From the NCBI RefSeq assembly GCF_900109545.1, contig NZ_FOAP01000019.1, positions 1-64,000 on the forward strand: a DNA stretch of 64,000 nt. The letters are read 5' to 3'. Shown one piece after another: positions 25,482 to 34,167 of the stretch. Each line of letters starts with the position of its first letter. Position 1 is the first letter of the stretch. Source of the DNA: Stigmatella aurantiaca (GTDB taxonomy: Bacteria > Myxococcota > Myxococcia > Myxococcales > Myxococcaceae). The notes beneath the pieces are model-generated. The model was not told where the DNA came from. It worked only from the letters and a program-made list of their open reading frames with translations, and did not search any database. The translations under genes were made by a program, and so were the position numbers.

Positions 25482-27705
25482 GCTCGAGCTGAGCCAGTGT
25501 GACCGCGAGCCCATCCACCTGCTGGGCGGGATCCAAGCCTACGGGGTGCTGCTCGCGTTCCGGGGGCCGGACCGGCGCCTGGAGGTGGTGAGCGCCAACA
25601 CCCAGGCGCTGCTGGGGCGCCCGCCCGAGGCGCTGCTGGGCAAGACCGCCGCCCAGGTGCTGCCCGCGGAGCTGTGGGCCCAGTGGGAGCTGCTCTCCGC
25701 CCGGGGCGCGCTGCGGGTGGCGTTGCCCTCGGGGCCCTACCGGGCGCTGCTGCACGAGAGCGATGGGCTGACGGTCCTGGAGCTGGAGCCCGCGGAGCTG
25801 CAGCCGGACATGGAGGAGACGGCGCTGGAGCTGGTCCGGCGGCTGGTCTCTCCGCTGGCCGGGGCGAAGGGCACGCGGGAGCTGCTCCAGACGGCGGCCA
25901 ACACGGTGCGGGCCCTCACGGGCTTCGACCGGGTGATGGTGTACCGCTTCGACGCGGACTGGCACGGCGAGGTGCTGGCCGAGAGCAAACGGGAGGGCAT
26001 GGACGGCTTTCTCGGCATGCACTTTCCGGCCACGGACATCCCCGTGCAGGCGCGGGCGCTCTACACCCGCAACCCGCTGCGGCTGATCGCCAACGCGCGC
26101 GCCCGTCCCGTGCCGCTGGTGCCTTCGGTGGTGCCGGAGCTGGGCCGCCCGTTGGATCTCTCCGGCTCGGCGCTGCGCAGCGTCTCCCCGATTCACCTGG
26201 AGTACCTGCGCAACATGGGCGTGGAGGCCTCCTTCTCGCTGTCGCTGCTCAAGGACGGCGCGCTCTGGGGGCTCATCGCCTGCCACCACCTGGCGCCCCT
26301 GCACCTCTCCTACGAGCGGCGCCGGGCCTGCGAGGTGCTCACCCAGCTGCTCGCGCTGCAGCTCTCCTCCGAGGAGCGGGCGGCGGAGGCCGCCGAGGAC
26401 TCCCACCGCGCCGCGCTCCTGGGCCCGCTGGCCACCTCCCTGGGGGCGGGCGGGACGCTGGAGGAGGCGCTGGCGAAGGACGGCGCCCGGGTGCTGGAGC
26501 TCACCGGGGCCACCGGCGCCGCGCTGCTGCTGGGCGGCGAGCCGCTGCTCGTGGGGCGCACGCCCAGCATGGACGAGGTGGAGGCGCTGGCGGCCTGGTT
26601 GGCCCCGCAGCCCTTCCAGACGTCCTTCCACACCGAGCGGCTGGGGAGCCTCTACCCGCCCCTGGCCGCGCGCGCGGACGTGGCGGCCGGCCTGCTCGCG
26701 GTGCGGCTGGCGCCGGCGTCCTCGCGCCTGGCGCTCTGGTTCCGTCCGGAGGCGGTGCGCACCATTTCCTGGGCGGGCAACCCGCGCAAGCCCGCCGAGC
26801 CCGAGCCGGGCCACGCGCGGCTGCACCCCCGGGGCTCGTTCCAGGCCTGGGAGGAGACCGTCCGCGAGACGAGCCCGGCCTGGAAGCGCGCGGACCTGGC
26901 CGCGGCGGAGGGCTTTCGCAGCGCGCTCATCGGCGTGGTGTTGCGCCAGGCGGCGGAGCTGGAGCGCCTCTCCGAGGCCCTGAGCCGCTCCAACGCGGAG
27001 CTGGATGCGTTCGGCCACACCGTGGCGCATGACCTCAAGGAGCCCCTGCGGGGCATCCAGCAGTACGCGGGCTTCGTGATGGAGGACTACCACGGCGCGC
27101 TCGGCCCCGAGGGCCGGGGGCACATGGAGTCGCTGATGTGGCTCGCGCAGCGCTCCGGGGACATGCTGGATGGGCTCTTCGAGTACAGCCGCGCGGGCCG
27201 CGTGGATCTGGCCTGGGGCGAGGTGAACATGCAGGAGGTGGTGGACGAGGTGCTCGCCACCCTGTCCACCCGGTTCCAGGCAGAGAAGCTCACCGTGCGC
27301 ATGCCACGCCGCCTGCCCACCGTGCGGTGTGACGGCATCCGCATCGCCCAGGTGTGGGCCAACCTCCTGGTGAACGCGGCCAAATATCAGGAAGGCCCAG
27401 AGCGTTGGGTGGAGGCCGGTTTTCATGGCCCCGGCGAACCGCGGCCCGGTGCCGCGGGGCGTTATGCCTCTGCCTACGTGTTCTACGTGAAAGATCCGGG
27501 TATCGGTATCGCCCCCCCATTCCACGAAGCCATCTTCGAGATGTTCCGCCGGTTGCACTCCGCCAAGGCGTACGGTGGGGGGACGGGGGTGGGGTTGGCC
27601 ATCGCGCGCCGGTTGGTTCAACTGCACGGCGGAGCCCTGTGGGTGGATTCCGCACCGAAGCAGGGCGCGACCTTCTATTTCACGCTTGGCCGAGGACCTG
27701 GTTGA
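25462..27705 (+). CDS. bphP: Bacteriophytochrome histidine kinase (BphP)
   Basis: The 747-residue red/far-red photoreceptor has an N-terminal PAS domain with biliverdin-binding Cys13 (SQCDREPIHLLGGIQ). The GAF domain (about 130-320) carries PATDIPVQAR and SVSPIHLEYLRNMG, in which the His next to the bilin is kept. The PHY domain (about 320-500) has the tongue motif PRGSF. A HisKA domain follows with the phospho-His in GHTVAHDLKEPLRGIQQYA, then HATPase (NLLVNAAKY, DPGIGIAP, GTGVGLAIARRL). It binds biliverdin from the overlapping bphO product and probably phosphorylates the next gene's receiver. Myxobacterial phytochromes influence fruiting in Stigmatella; here the conserved His separates it from the Thr-containing SaBphP1 type. 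Confidence 0.95.
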   Translation: MRPSVSELELSQCDREPIHLLGGIQAYGVLLAFRGPDRRLEVVSANTQALLGRPPEALLGKTAAQVLPAELWAQWELLSARGALRVALPSGPYRALLHESDGLTVLELEPAELQPDMEETALELVRRLVSPLAGAKGTRELLQTAANTVRALTGFDRVMVYRFDADWHGEVLAESKREGMDGFLGMHFPATDIPVQARALYTRNPLRLIANARARPVPLVPSVVPELGRPLDLSGSALRSVSPIHLEYLRNMGVEASFSLSLLKDGALWGLIACHHLAPLHLSYERRRACEVLTQLLALQLSSEERAAEAAEDSHRAALLGPLATSLGAGGTLEEALAKDGARVLELTGATGAALLLGGEPLLVGRTPSMDEVEALAAWLAPQPFQTSFHTERLGSLYPPLAARADVAAGLLAVRLAPASSRLALWFRPEAVRTISWAGNPRKPAEPEPGHARLHPRGSFQAWEETVRETSPAWKRADLAAAEGFRSALIGVVLRQAAELERLSEALSRSNAELDAFGHTVAHDLKEPLRGIQQYAGFVMEDYHGALGPEGRGHMESLMWLAQRSGDMLDGLFEYSRAGRVDLAWGEVNMQEVVDEVLATLSTRFQAEKLTVRMPRRLPTVRCDGIRIAQVWANLLVNAAKYQEGPERWVEAGFHGPGEPRPGAAGRYASAYVFYVKDPGIGIAPPFHEAIFEMFRRLHSAKAYGGGTGVGLAIARRLVQLHGGALWVDSAPKQGATFYFTLGRGPG

Positions 27706-28145
27706 TGGCGCGTCCGCTCTTGTTGGTGGAGGACAGTGACTCGGATGCAGAGGCCCTGTTCCGGCTGTCCCGGCAACTGCCGCTGAGCCCGCCCATCATC
27801 CGCGTCCACAGCGGCGAGAGCGCGCTGGACTTCCTCCACCGGCGGGGCGACCACGTGAACGCGCTGCGTCCCTCGCTGGTGCTGCTGGACCTGCACCTGC
27901 CGGGCATCGGGGGCCGGGAAGTGCTCGCCGACCTCAAGGCGGACCCCGAGCTGCGCTCCATCCCCGTCATCATCTTCTCCTCCTCCGAGGAGCCGGCGGA
28001 TGTGGAGGGGGCGTACGCGAGCGGGGCCAACAGCTACCTGCACAAGCCGCCCGGGGGGCTCCGGCTCCAGACCGCGGCGCAGGCCCTCCAGGCCTTCTGG
28101 TTCACGGCCGCCATCTTACCTGGCGACAAGGAGCCGCCGCAGTGA
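27705..28145 (+). CDS. Single-domain response regulator, Rcp1-like
   Basis: The 146-residue protein consists of one receiver domain: acidic pair EDSDSD, phospho-Asp in VLLDLHLPGIGG, Ser/Thr in IIFSSS, and Lys in GANSYLHKP. The YASGANSYLHKP ending is typical of phytochrome-partnered Rcp1-type regulators. The ATG overlaps the bphP stop (TGATG). No output domain exists, so it likely relays phosphate or acts by protein contact. It is the expected first target of the phytochrome kinase. Confidence 0.93.
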   Translation: MARPLLLVEDSDSDAEALFRLSRQLPLSPPIIRVHSGESALDFLHRRGDHVNALRPSLVLLDLHLPGIGGREVLADLKADPELRSIPVIIFSSSEEPADVEGAYASGANSYLHKPPGGLRLQTAAQALQAFWFTAAILPGDKEPPQ

Positions 28146-29329
28146 GCGTCCGCGTCCTCCAGGTGGATGACAGCGCCGCTGATCAGATGATGGTTCGCCG
28201 TGCGTTGGAGCGGGACCCCGACACGCGCTGGGAGGTGGAGCAATTCTCCAGCGCGGAGGAGGCGCTGGAGCGCGCCACCGCGTCCGTGCCGGACGTGGTG
28301 CTGATGGACTTCCACCTGCCGGGCATGAATGGCGTGGAGCTGCTGCGCGCCCTGCGGGAGCGGTGTACGGGGCGTGTCCCGGCCTGCGTGCTGCTCACCG
28401 GCACGGGCAACGAGCGCCTGGCGGTGGAGGCCATGAAGTCCGGGGCGCAGGACTACCTCGTCAAGGGGACCTTCACGCCGGAGCGCCTGCGCCACAGCCT
28501 GCGCGCGGCGCTGGAGACGGTGCGGCTGGAGCGCGCACTGGAGGGCCGGCGCCTCCAGACCGAGCGCGCCGAGCGGGCCGCGCGCGAGGCCCTGGCCGTC
28601 CGCGACGAGTTGTTCGCCCTGGCCACCCATGACCTCAAGGGCCCGCTGCAGATCATCAGCCTCAACGCCCAGTTCTTGCGGCTCAAGATGCCGGCCGCGA
28701 GCCTGACGCCCTCGCTGGACGCGCGGCTCACCAGCATCGGCCACGCGGCGATGCGCATGGGGGAGCTCATCGACCACTTCCTCATCGCCACCCGGGGCCG
28801 GGAGCAGCTGCTGCGCCGCGAGCGCATGGACCTGCTGGCCCTGGTGAACACCAAGGTGCGCGAGCTGGAGAGCATGTCCACCCGCCACGTCTTCCACCTG
28901 CGCGTGGAGGGCAAGGACTTCACCGGCAACTGGGACTCCACGAGCCTGGAGCGGGTGCTGGACAACCTGCTGAGCAACGCCGTGAAGTACAGCCCCGCCG
29001 GGGGCAACATCCTCGTGACGCTGGCCGAGGGGGCTGCCCAGCCGGAGCGCCAGGTGCTGCTGCGCGTGGAGGACCCCGGGCTGGGCATCCCCGAGAAGGA
29101 CTTGCCCCACGTGTTCGAGCGCTTCCACCGGGCCAGCAACGTGCCGGACACCATCGCGGGCTCCGGGGTGGGGCTGGCGAGCGTGCGCCGGCTGGTGGAA
29201 CTGCACGGCGGCTCCATCGAGGTGAAGAGCCAGCAGGGCCAGGGCGCGGCCTTCACCGTGCTGCTGCCTCAGGACGTGAGCTCGGGCTCCCCTGAGTCCG
29301 GCGAGGGCCCGGCGCACGACGCGCACTGA
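28142..29329 (+). CDS. Receiver-histidine kinase (REC-HisKA-HATPase)
   Basis: The 395-residue protein starts with GTG in a GTGA overlap with the previous stop. An N-terminal receiver (VLQVDDSAADQM, phospho-Asp in VLMDFHLPGMNG, Lys in DYLVKG) is joined by a short coiled linker to HisKA (LATHDLKGPLQI, phospho-His) and HATPase (DNLLSNAVKYSP, EDPGLGIPEKD, GSGVGLASVRRL). This inverted hybrid order lets the receiver control the kinase. As the fourth overlapping gene after bphO-bphP-regulator it is probably a second tier of the light pathway. The final output regulator is not in the window. Confidence 0.93.
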   Translation: MSVRVLQVDDSAADQMMVRRALERDPDTRWEVEQFSSAEEALERATASVPDVVLMDFHLPGMNGVELLRALRERCTGRVPACVLLTGTGNERLAVEAMKSGAQDYLVKGTFTPERLRHSLRAALETVRLERALEGRRLQTERAERAAREALAVRDELFALATHDLKGPLQIISLNAQFLRLKMPAASLTPSLDARLTSIGHAAMRMGELIDHFLIATRGREQLLRRERMDLLALVNTKVRELESMSTRHVFHLRVEGKDFTGNWDSTSLERVLDNLLSNAVKYSPAGGNILVTLAEGAAQPERQVLLRVEDPGLGIPEKDLPHVFERFHRASNVPDTIAGSGVGLASVRRLVELHGGSIEVKSQQGQGAAFTVLLPQDVSSGSPESGEGPAHDAH

Positions 29330-29336
29330 ACCCCCG

Positions 29337-29900
29337 TCAGGGCACGGCGGGCAGGCTGCCGCGCAGCATGAAGTAGACCACCACGCCCGTTACCGACACA
29401 TAGAGCCAGATGGGGGCCAGCCACCGCGTCACCTTGCGGTGCCGCGTGAACGCCTTGCGCCAGGCGAAGTAGAAGGACATGAGCGCCATGGGCAGCACGG
29501 GGATGGACAGCAGCACGTGGCTGGCGAGGATCGCCAGGTACACCGTGCGCAGCGGCCCCGTGCCCGCGTAGCGCGTGTCCCCGTGCACGTAGTGGTACGC
29601 CAGATACCCCACCAGGAAGAGCGCCGAGGAGGCGAATGCGGACACCATGAGGTACTGGTGCACCCGCTGCGCCTGGCGCCGGATGGCCACCCACCCGGCC
29701 AGCAGCAGGCTCGCCGAGAGCGTGTTGAGGCTCGCGTTCACCGCCGGCATGAAGCGCAGATCCACGCTCGTGTCCCCGCCCCGGCGGATGAGCAGCAGGT
29801 ACCCCAGCAGCGACAGCGCCGCCACGGACACCACCCCCGTGAAGACGTAGAAGGTTCGGTCCGTGAGACGCGACGTGGGGGCTGGAGCAGCGTTCGACAT
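29337..29900 (-). CDS. DUF420 integral membrane protein (CtaM-like)
   Basis: The 187-residue protein has five predicted transmembrane helices (about residues 15-36, 55-73, 84-106, 119-146, 158-180) with conserved His in NTLSAS...VHQYLM, YHYVHGD and SHVLLSIPVLP, the DUF420 pattern. Family members such as CtaM/YozB assist assembly of heme-copper terminal oxidases. It converges on the receiver kinase gene and is divergent from the exported five-gene module. The ATG has only AGGGGG close by. The 154 bases up to the next start contain an AT-rich stretch (GTAAAA...TAAAAACTCGTAATT) that probably holds the divergent promoters. Confidence 0.85.
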   Translation of the reverse strand: MSNAAPAPTSRLTDRTFYVFTGVVSVAALSLLGYLLLIRRGGDTSVDLRFMPAVNASLNTLSASLLLAGWVAIRRQAQRVHQYLMVSAFASSALFLVGYLAYHYVHGDTRYAGTGPLRTVYLAILASHVLLSIPVLPMALMSFYFAWRKAFTRHRKVTRWLAPIWLYVSVTGVVVYFMLRGSLPAVP

Positions 29901-30054
29901 GCCCCCTGAATGTCTTGAAACATGCAGGCTTGCAACCTCTCCCCCGGGGGTGGGCTGCCCTCCCACAGTCGTAAAAGTGTGGGGCAATAGTAAAAACTCG
30001 TAATTCCGGGTACCGTTCACTGCGAGTCATTACGCACCCCCTTGGAGGTTCCCC

Positions 30055-32067
30055 TTGCCCCGCGCGCGTCGCTGCTTCACCGCCCTCGCGGCCCTGGCCT
30101 TGCTGATGGCGGTGGCGCCTGCTGCCTCGGCCGAGGAGGCGGTTTGTGGTCCGGTGGAGCAGGTTCCCCTGCAGCGGCACCTGCGCCAGCTGTCCCTGGA
30201 CCTGCTGGGCCGGCCACCCACCATCGAGGAGTACCAGGCCATCGAGGCCCAGGGCTCCATCGGCGCCGAGGACATCCAGCAGATGATGAACTCGGAAGAG
30301 TTCTACCTGCGGATGCGTGGCTTTCACCGCGCGCTGCTGCGCTCGAACATCCGCTCGAGCGTCAACGACAACGGGGACTACCGGGTGCAGGGCACCGGGG
30401 CGGTGAACAACCCCTTCGGCATGCGCGGCAACACCGCCACCGGGCTCCGGGGCGTCAACGGCCAGGCGTGTGACGGCTACATCGAGCAGTCCGAGTGCAA
30501 CAGCACCCAGCAGGATCCGCACGCGGAGCCGGCCTCCAAGAAGTGCGCGGACGAGCGGGGCGTGCCGCTGCCGGTGAGCTACGACTACGACACGAACTAC
30601 TTCGCCTGCACGCGGCTGGACGCCACGGATGCGTCCGTCACCTCGTGCGAGGTGGCGGTGACCAAGGGCCTGGTGCCCGCCAAGCGGCTGTACTTCTGTG
30701 ACATGCGGCGGCTGAGCGACGGCAAGCTCCACCCGCATTACTGCGTGCCGGACCCGGCCAAGAACACCACGGGCGCGCTGACGCAGGAGGAGCTGGACGG
30801 CTCGGGCAAGGTGGTGGCCTTCCTTCACCCCAATCCGCCCGACAGCCGGGCGCTGGCGCGGCTGGACCGCTGCACCCTGGAGCCCACGCTGCGCAACGGC
30901 GTGAAGGGCAGCTACGCGGCCCCGCGCGGCTGCATCCAGCGCGAGGGCTACCTGATGAAGCCCCTGCCGTTCTTCCCGGTGAGCCCCGCGGCGGAGCAGG
31001 CCGGCAAGGTGGCCGTGTGCGCCTATGACGCGCAGGAGCGGGACGTGAATCCGTGGACGCTGGAGTCCTGCGAGACGTCCCGCTTCGCCGCGGACCGCAG
31101 CTGCGGCTGCGGCGCGAAGATGCGCCGCTGCGGCGTGGCGGACGCGTACGCCAACACCTACAATGCCCGCACCGACGCCTTCAACGCGGAGCCGGAGCTC
31201 ATCGCCGACTCGGTGATTCGCAACAACGAGCCCTACTACAATCTCCTCACCACGCGCCGCTCGTTCGTGAACGGCACCCTGTCCGAGTTCTACCGGCAGC
31301 GCCAGGGCGTGGGCGTCTTCAACGTCACGGCCCCCGCGCCCCTGGATGCGGTGCCGGCCATCGCCTACAACCAGCAGGACACCTGGCAGGAGTACACGCG
31401 CAGCGCGTTCCACTCCGGCGTGCTCACCACCCCGTCCTTCCTCTACCGCTTCCCCACGCAGCGCGCGCGTGTGAGCGAGTTCTACGAGGCCTTCCTCTGC
31501 AAGACGTTCGTGCCGTCGAAGGACCCGCTGCCCCCGCCGGAGGACCCCAGCCACCGCGACAACAACCTCGCCCGGCGCGCCGGGTGCAACTACTGCCACG
31601 CCACCATCGAGCCCACGGGCGCGCACTGGGGCCGCTTCGACGAGCGCAACTCGCTGTTCCTCTCCCCGGAGCGCTACCCGCGCTCGGATCCGAAGTGCAA
31701 GGAGTGCGCCCTCAGGGGGGACACCTCGTGCGGCGGTGAGTGCGGCGCCTACGTGATGCAGGCCTTCGACGAGGAGGGGGCCAACTCGCTCGGCATGCTC
31801 AAGACGTACCTGTACCGCACCGAGTCCGAGGAGCCGAACATCGAGGGCGGCCCGTCGCTGCTGGTGCAGCGCATGATGCAGACAGGCGACATGGAGCGCT
31901 GCACCGTGAAGCGCATGTGGCACGAGTTCCTGGGCCGGCCCATGACGGCGCAGGAGCAGCAGCTGTACCTCGAGTCCCTGGCCCAGAACTTCGCCAGCAA
32001 CCACCACAGCCTGAAGTCTCTCATCGAGACGCTGCTGATGACCGATGCCTACCGGAGGATCGACTGA
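30055..32067 (+). CDS. Exported DUF1549/DUF1585-like protein with c-type heme motif
   Basis: The 670-residue protein starts with TTG, supported by GGAGG six bases upstream and by the signal peptide that follows (CFTALAALALLMAVAPAASA). Near residue 40, RQLSLDLLGRPPTIEEYQAI resembles DUF1549. CNYCHATIEPTGAHWGRFD around residue 515 is a CxxCH heme site as in DUF1592/DUF1588-type proteins. The C-terminus (RMWHEFLGRPMTAQEQQLYL) resembles DUF1585. Other cysteine pairs (CGCGAKMRRCG, CGGECG) suggest a disulfide-rich periplasmic or surface protein. It overlaps the next lipoprotein by one base (TGATG) and heads a five-gene module with a DUF1501 protein, mirroring the DUF1549/DUF1501 pairings known in planctomycetes. 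Function unknown. Confidence 0.85.
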   Translation: MPRARRCFTALAALALLMAVAPAASAEEAVCGPVEQVPLQRHLRQLSLDLLGRPPTIEEYQAIEAQGSIGAEDIQQMMNSEEFYLRMRGFHRALLRSNIRSSVNDNGDYRVQGTGAVNNPFGMRGNTATGLRGVNGQACDGYIEQSECNSTQQDPHAEPASKKCADERGVPLPVSYDYDTNYFACTRLDATDASVTSCEVAVTKGLVPAKRLYFCDMRRLSDGKLHPHYCVPDPAKNTTGALTQEELDGSGKVVAFLHPNPPDSRALARLDRCTLEPTLRNGVKGSYAAPRGCIQREGYLMKPLPFFPVSPAAEQAGKVAVCAYDAQERDVNPWTLESCETSRFAADRSCGCGAKMRRCGVADAYANTYNARTDAFNAEPELIADSVIRNNEPYYNLLTTRRSFVNGTLSEFYRQRQGVGVFNVTAPAPLDAVPAIAYNQQDTWQEYTRSAFHSGVLTTPSFLYRFPTQRARVSEFYEAFLCKTFVPSKDPLPPPEDPSHRDNNLARRAGCNYCHATIEPTGAHWGRFDERNSLFLSPERYPRSDPKCKECALRGDTSCGGECGAYVMQAFDEEGANSLGMLKTYLYRTESEEPNIEGGPSLLVQRMMQTGDMERCTVKRMWHEFLGRPMTAQEQQLYLESLAQNFASNHHSLKSLIETLLMTDAYRRID

Positions 32068-32756
32068 TGCGCCGCTACGTCGCCCTCGCGCTGCTCGCGC
32101 TGGCCCCCGCCTGTTCCAACACCGAAGAGAAGACGCCCCTCCCGCCGCCTGAAGACGGGCAGCTGGAGCCCCTTCCCCCCGGCCATGGGGAAGGGGGCGG
32201 AGGAGGAGACGGAGGGGGTGGGGTGATGCCCCTGCCGGATCCCGAGGCGCAAGAGGGCTCGGTGGGCCGGGCGCCCCGCCGCCTCACCGTGGCCCAGCTC
32301 AAGACGTCCATCCAGACGGCGGTGGGCCGCTCCTGGGACGAGCTCGAGTCGCTGGCGCCGTCGCTGGGCCGCGCGGACTACGCCAACATCGTCACGGAGA
32401 ACATCGAGCCCAACCTCGTCTTCGCCAAGTTCATGGAGGATGGCGCGCGCAAGGTGTGCCTGGACCAGGCCTCCGCGGAGCTGGCGCAGCCGGACCCCAG
32501 TGCCCGCGTGCTCAGCCGCACCGTGCCGGGCGCCATGAAGGACATGAAGGCGCTCAACGACGCGCAGGTGGAGCAGCTGCTCGGCTACCTGTCCACGCGG
32601 TTCTGGGGCGCGCCGCTGTCGGGCGAGGAGCTGCCCAAGTGGAAGCGGCTCTTCACCCAGGCCTCCGCCCGGGCCCTGACCCTCAAGAAGCCGGACCAGG
32701 CGTTCGCCGTGGTCTGCATCGCGATGATGACGGACTCGCGCTTCATCACCTACTGA
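32067..32756 (+). CDS. Lipoprotein of unknown function in the DUF1501 module
   Basis: The 229-residue product starts MRRYVALALLALAPAC, a lipoprotein signal with Cys16. A proline/glycine-rich linker (GEGGGGGDGGGG, about residues 40-55) leads to a helical domain (PRRLTVAQLKTSIQTAVGRS, GYLSTRFWGAPLSGEELPKW, IAMMTDSRFITY). The domain resembles the C-terminal helices of DUF1585-type proteins, but no family is recognised. Its start overlaps the preceding stop, so the two are translated together. The linker suggests a tethered surface domain. Confidence 0.85.
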   Translation: MRRYVALALLALAPACSNTEEKTPLPPPEDGQLEPLPPGHGEGGGGGDGGGGVMPLPDPEAQEGSVGRAPRRLTVAQLKTSIQTAVGRSWDELESLAPSLGRADYANIVTENIEPNLVFAKFMEDGARKVCLDQASAELAQPDPSARVLSRTVPGAMKDMKALNDAQVEQLLGYLSTRFWGAPLSGEELPKWKRLFTQASARALTLKKPDQAFAVVCIAMMTDSRFITY

Positions 32757-32774
32757 TCTCCGGGGACCTCGATC

Positions 32775-34157
32775 ATGAAGAAGAACCCAACGCCCCCCAG
32801 TCCTGGCCGCCGCAACCTGCTCAAGGCCGCCGCCGGCTTCATGGGCGCCAGCCTCTTCGGCGGCCTGCCCTTCCGCGCGTTCGCCCAGGCGTCGGACCTG
32901 GCCGCCCCGGACCGCTGCTTCATCTTCGTGTACTTCAACGGCGGCTGGGATCAGCTGCTGGCCTTCGACCCCAAGGACCCGGACATCTTCACCCCGGAGC
33001 GGGTCACCAGCACGCAGATCCTCCCCGGCTACAACCTCATCAATGATCCGCGCTTCGAGTCCCGGCCGCTGGTGCCGGAGAAGAACGGCGTCCGGTCGAA
33101 CATCCACTTCGGCCCCGCGGTGGGCCGGCTGGCGAACCACTTCGACCTGATGACGGTGGTGCGCGGCATCAACATGAACACGCTGGGCCACGAGGTGGGC
33201 TACCGCTACTTCCTCACCGGCAAGCAGCCCATCGGCAGCGCGGCGCGCGGCTCGTCCACCGCCACGGAGATCGTCGGGCAGTTCAAGCCCGCGGTGCCCA
33301 TCCCCTCGGTGGCCTACAACATCGAGACGTACAACGACCGCTACCCCGGCCAGGCCAACGCCCTCCGGGTGAGCCGCTCGGCGGACCTGCTGCTGACGCT
33401 CTCGCCCAGCTCCCGCACACTGGACAGCGAAATCGAGAAGGAGCTGGTGGACCTGCGCGGCCAGCCCATCTCGTGCGAGGCGGCGGCCTACGGGGCGCGC
33501 GGCGTGGGAACAGCGTACGCCACGAGCCAGGACCAGATGCGCTCGGTGCTCTCCAACCGGCTGGACAACGCCTTCCGCTTCGAGCGGCCCGAGCACGCGG
33601 AGCTGCGGCAGAAGTACGGCCTGGCGGGCTCGGGGCCCTACGACAACGAGGCGGGCCGCGCGGCGTTGGTGGCCACCGCGCTCAAGAAGGGCATCAGCCA
33701 GTGCGTCACCATCAACATGACCGGTGGCCTGGACACGCACTTCGGCACCCAGCTCACGCACGCCAACAACCAGCGCCGCGGCTTCGACGCGCTGGCCACG
33801 CTTGTGGACGACCTCCGGGCAAGCAACCATCCGGCGGGCGGCAACTTCATGGACCACACCACCATCATGGTGTTCTCCGAGTTCTCCCGCACGCCGACCA
33901 TCAACACCTCCGGTGGGCGTGACCACCACCTGACCAACAGCTGCCTGCTCATGGGGGCAGGGGTGAAGCACAACTTCGTGATGGGCCGCAGCGGGGACAT
34001 CGGCATGTCGCCGGGCACGTTTGACCTTCGGACCGGAGCATCGGATCCTAACGGGGAAAACATCCTGCCGGAGCACGTCATCGCCACGGTGCTGGCTTCG
34101 GCGAACCTCGACTACAGCATCACCCGGGTGGAGCCGCTGAGGACCATCCTGGCCTGA
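32775..34157 (+). CDS. DUF1501 family protein, Tat-exported
   Basis: The 460-residue protein carries a twin-arginine signal (GRRNLLKAAAGFMGASLF...AFAQA). The body has the DUF1501 features of FVYFNGGWDQLLAFDP near the mature N-terminus, TVVRGINMNTLGH, GGLDTHFG and MVFSEFSRTPTIN; the latter motifs resemble the alkaline-phosphatase/sulfatase metal-site fold to which DUF1501 belongs. The reaction is unknown. Tat export suggests it folds with a metal cofactor before transport. It is the fixed partner of DUF1549/DUF1585-type proteins and lies 18 bases after the lipoprotein gene. Confidence 0.92.
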   Translation: MKKNPTPPSPGRRNLLKAAAGFMGASLFGGLPFRAFAQASDLAAPDRCFIFVYFNGGWDQLLAFDPKDPDIFTPERVTSTQILPGYNLINDPRFESRPLVPEKNGVRSNIHFGPAVGRLANHFDLMTVVRGINMNTLGHEVGYRYFLTGKQPIGSAARGSSTATEIVGQFKPAVPIPSVAYNIETYNDRYPGQANALRVSRSADLLLTLSPSSRTLDSEIEKELVDLRGQPISCEAAAYGARGVGTAYATSQDQMRSVLSNRLDNAFRFERPEHAELRQKYGLAGSGPYDNEAGRAALVATALKKGISQCVTINMTGGLDTHFGTQLTHANNQRRGFDALATLVDDLRASNHPAGGNFMDHTTIMVFSEFSRTPTINTSGGRDHHLTNSCLLMGAGVKHNFVMGRSGDIGMSPGTFDLRTGASDPNGENILPEHVIATVLASANLDYSITRVEPLRTILA

Positions 34158-34167
34158 CCGGAAGCAG

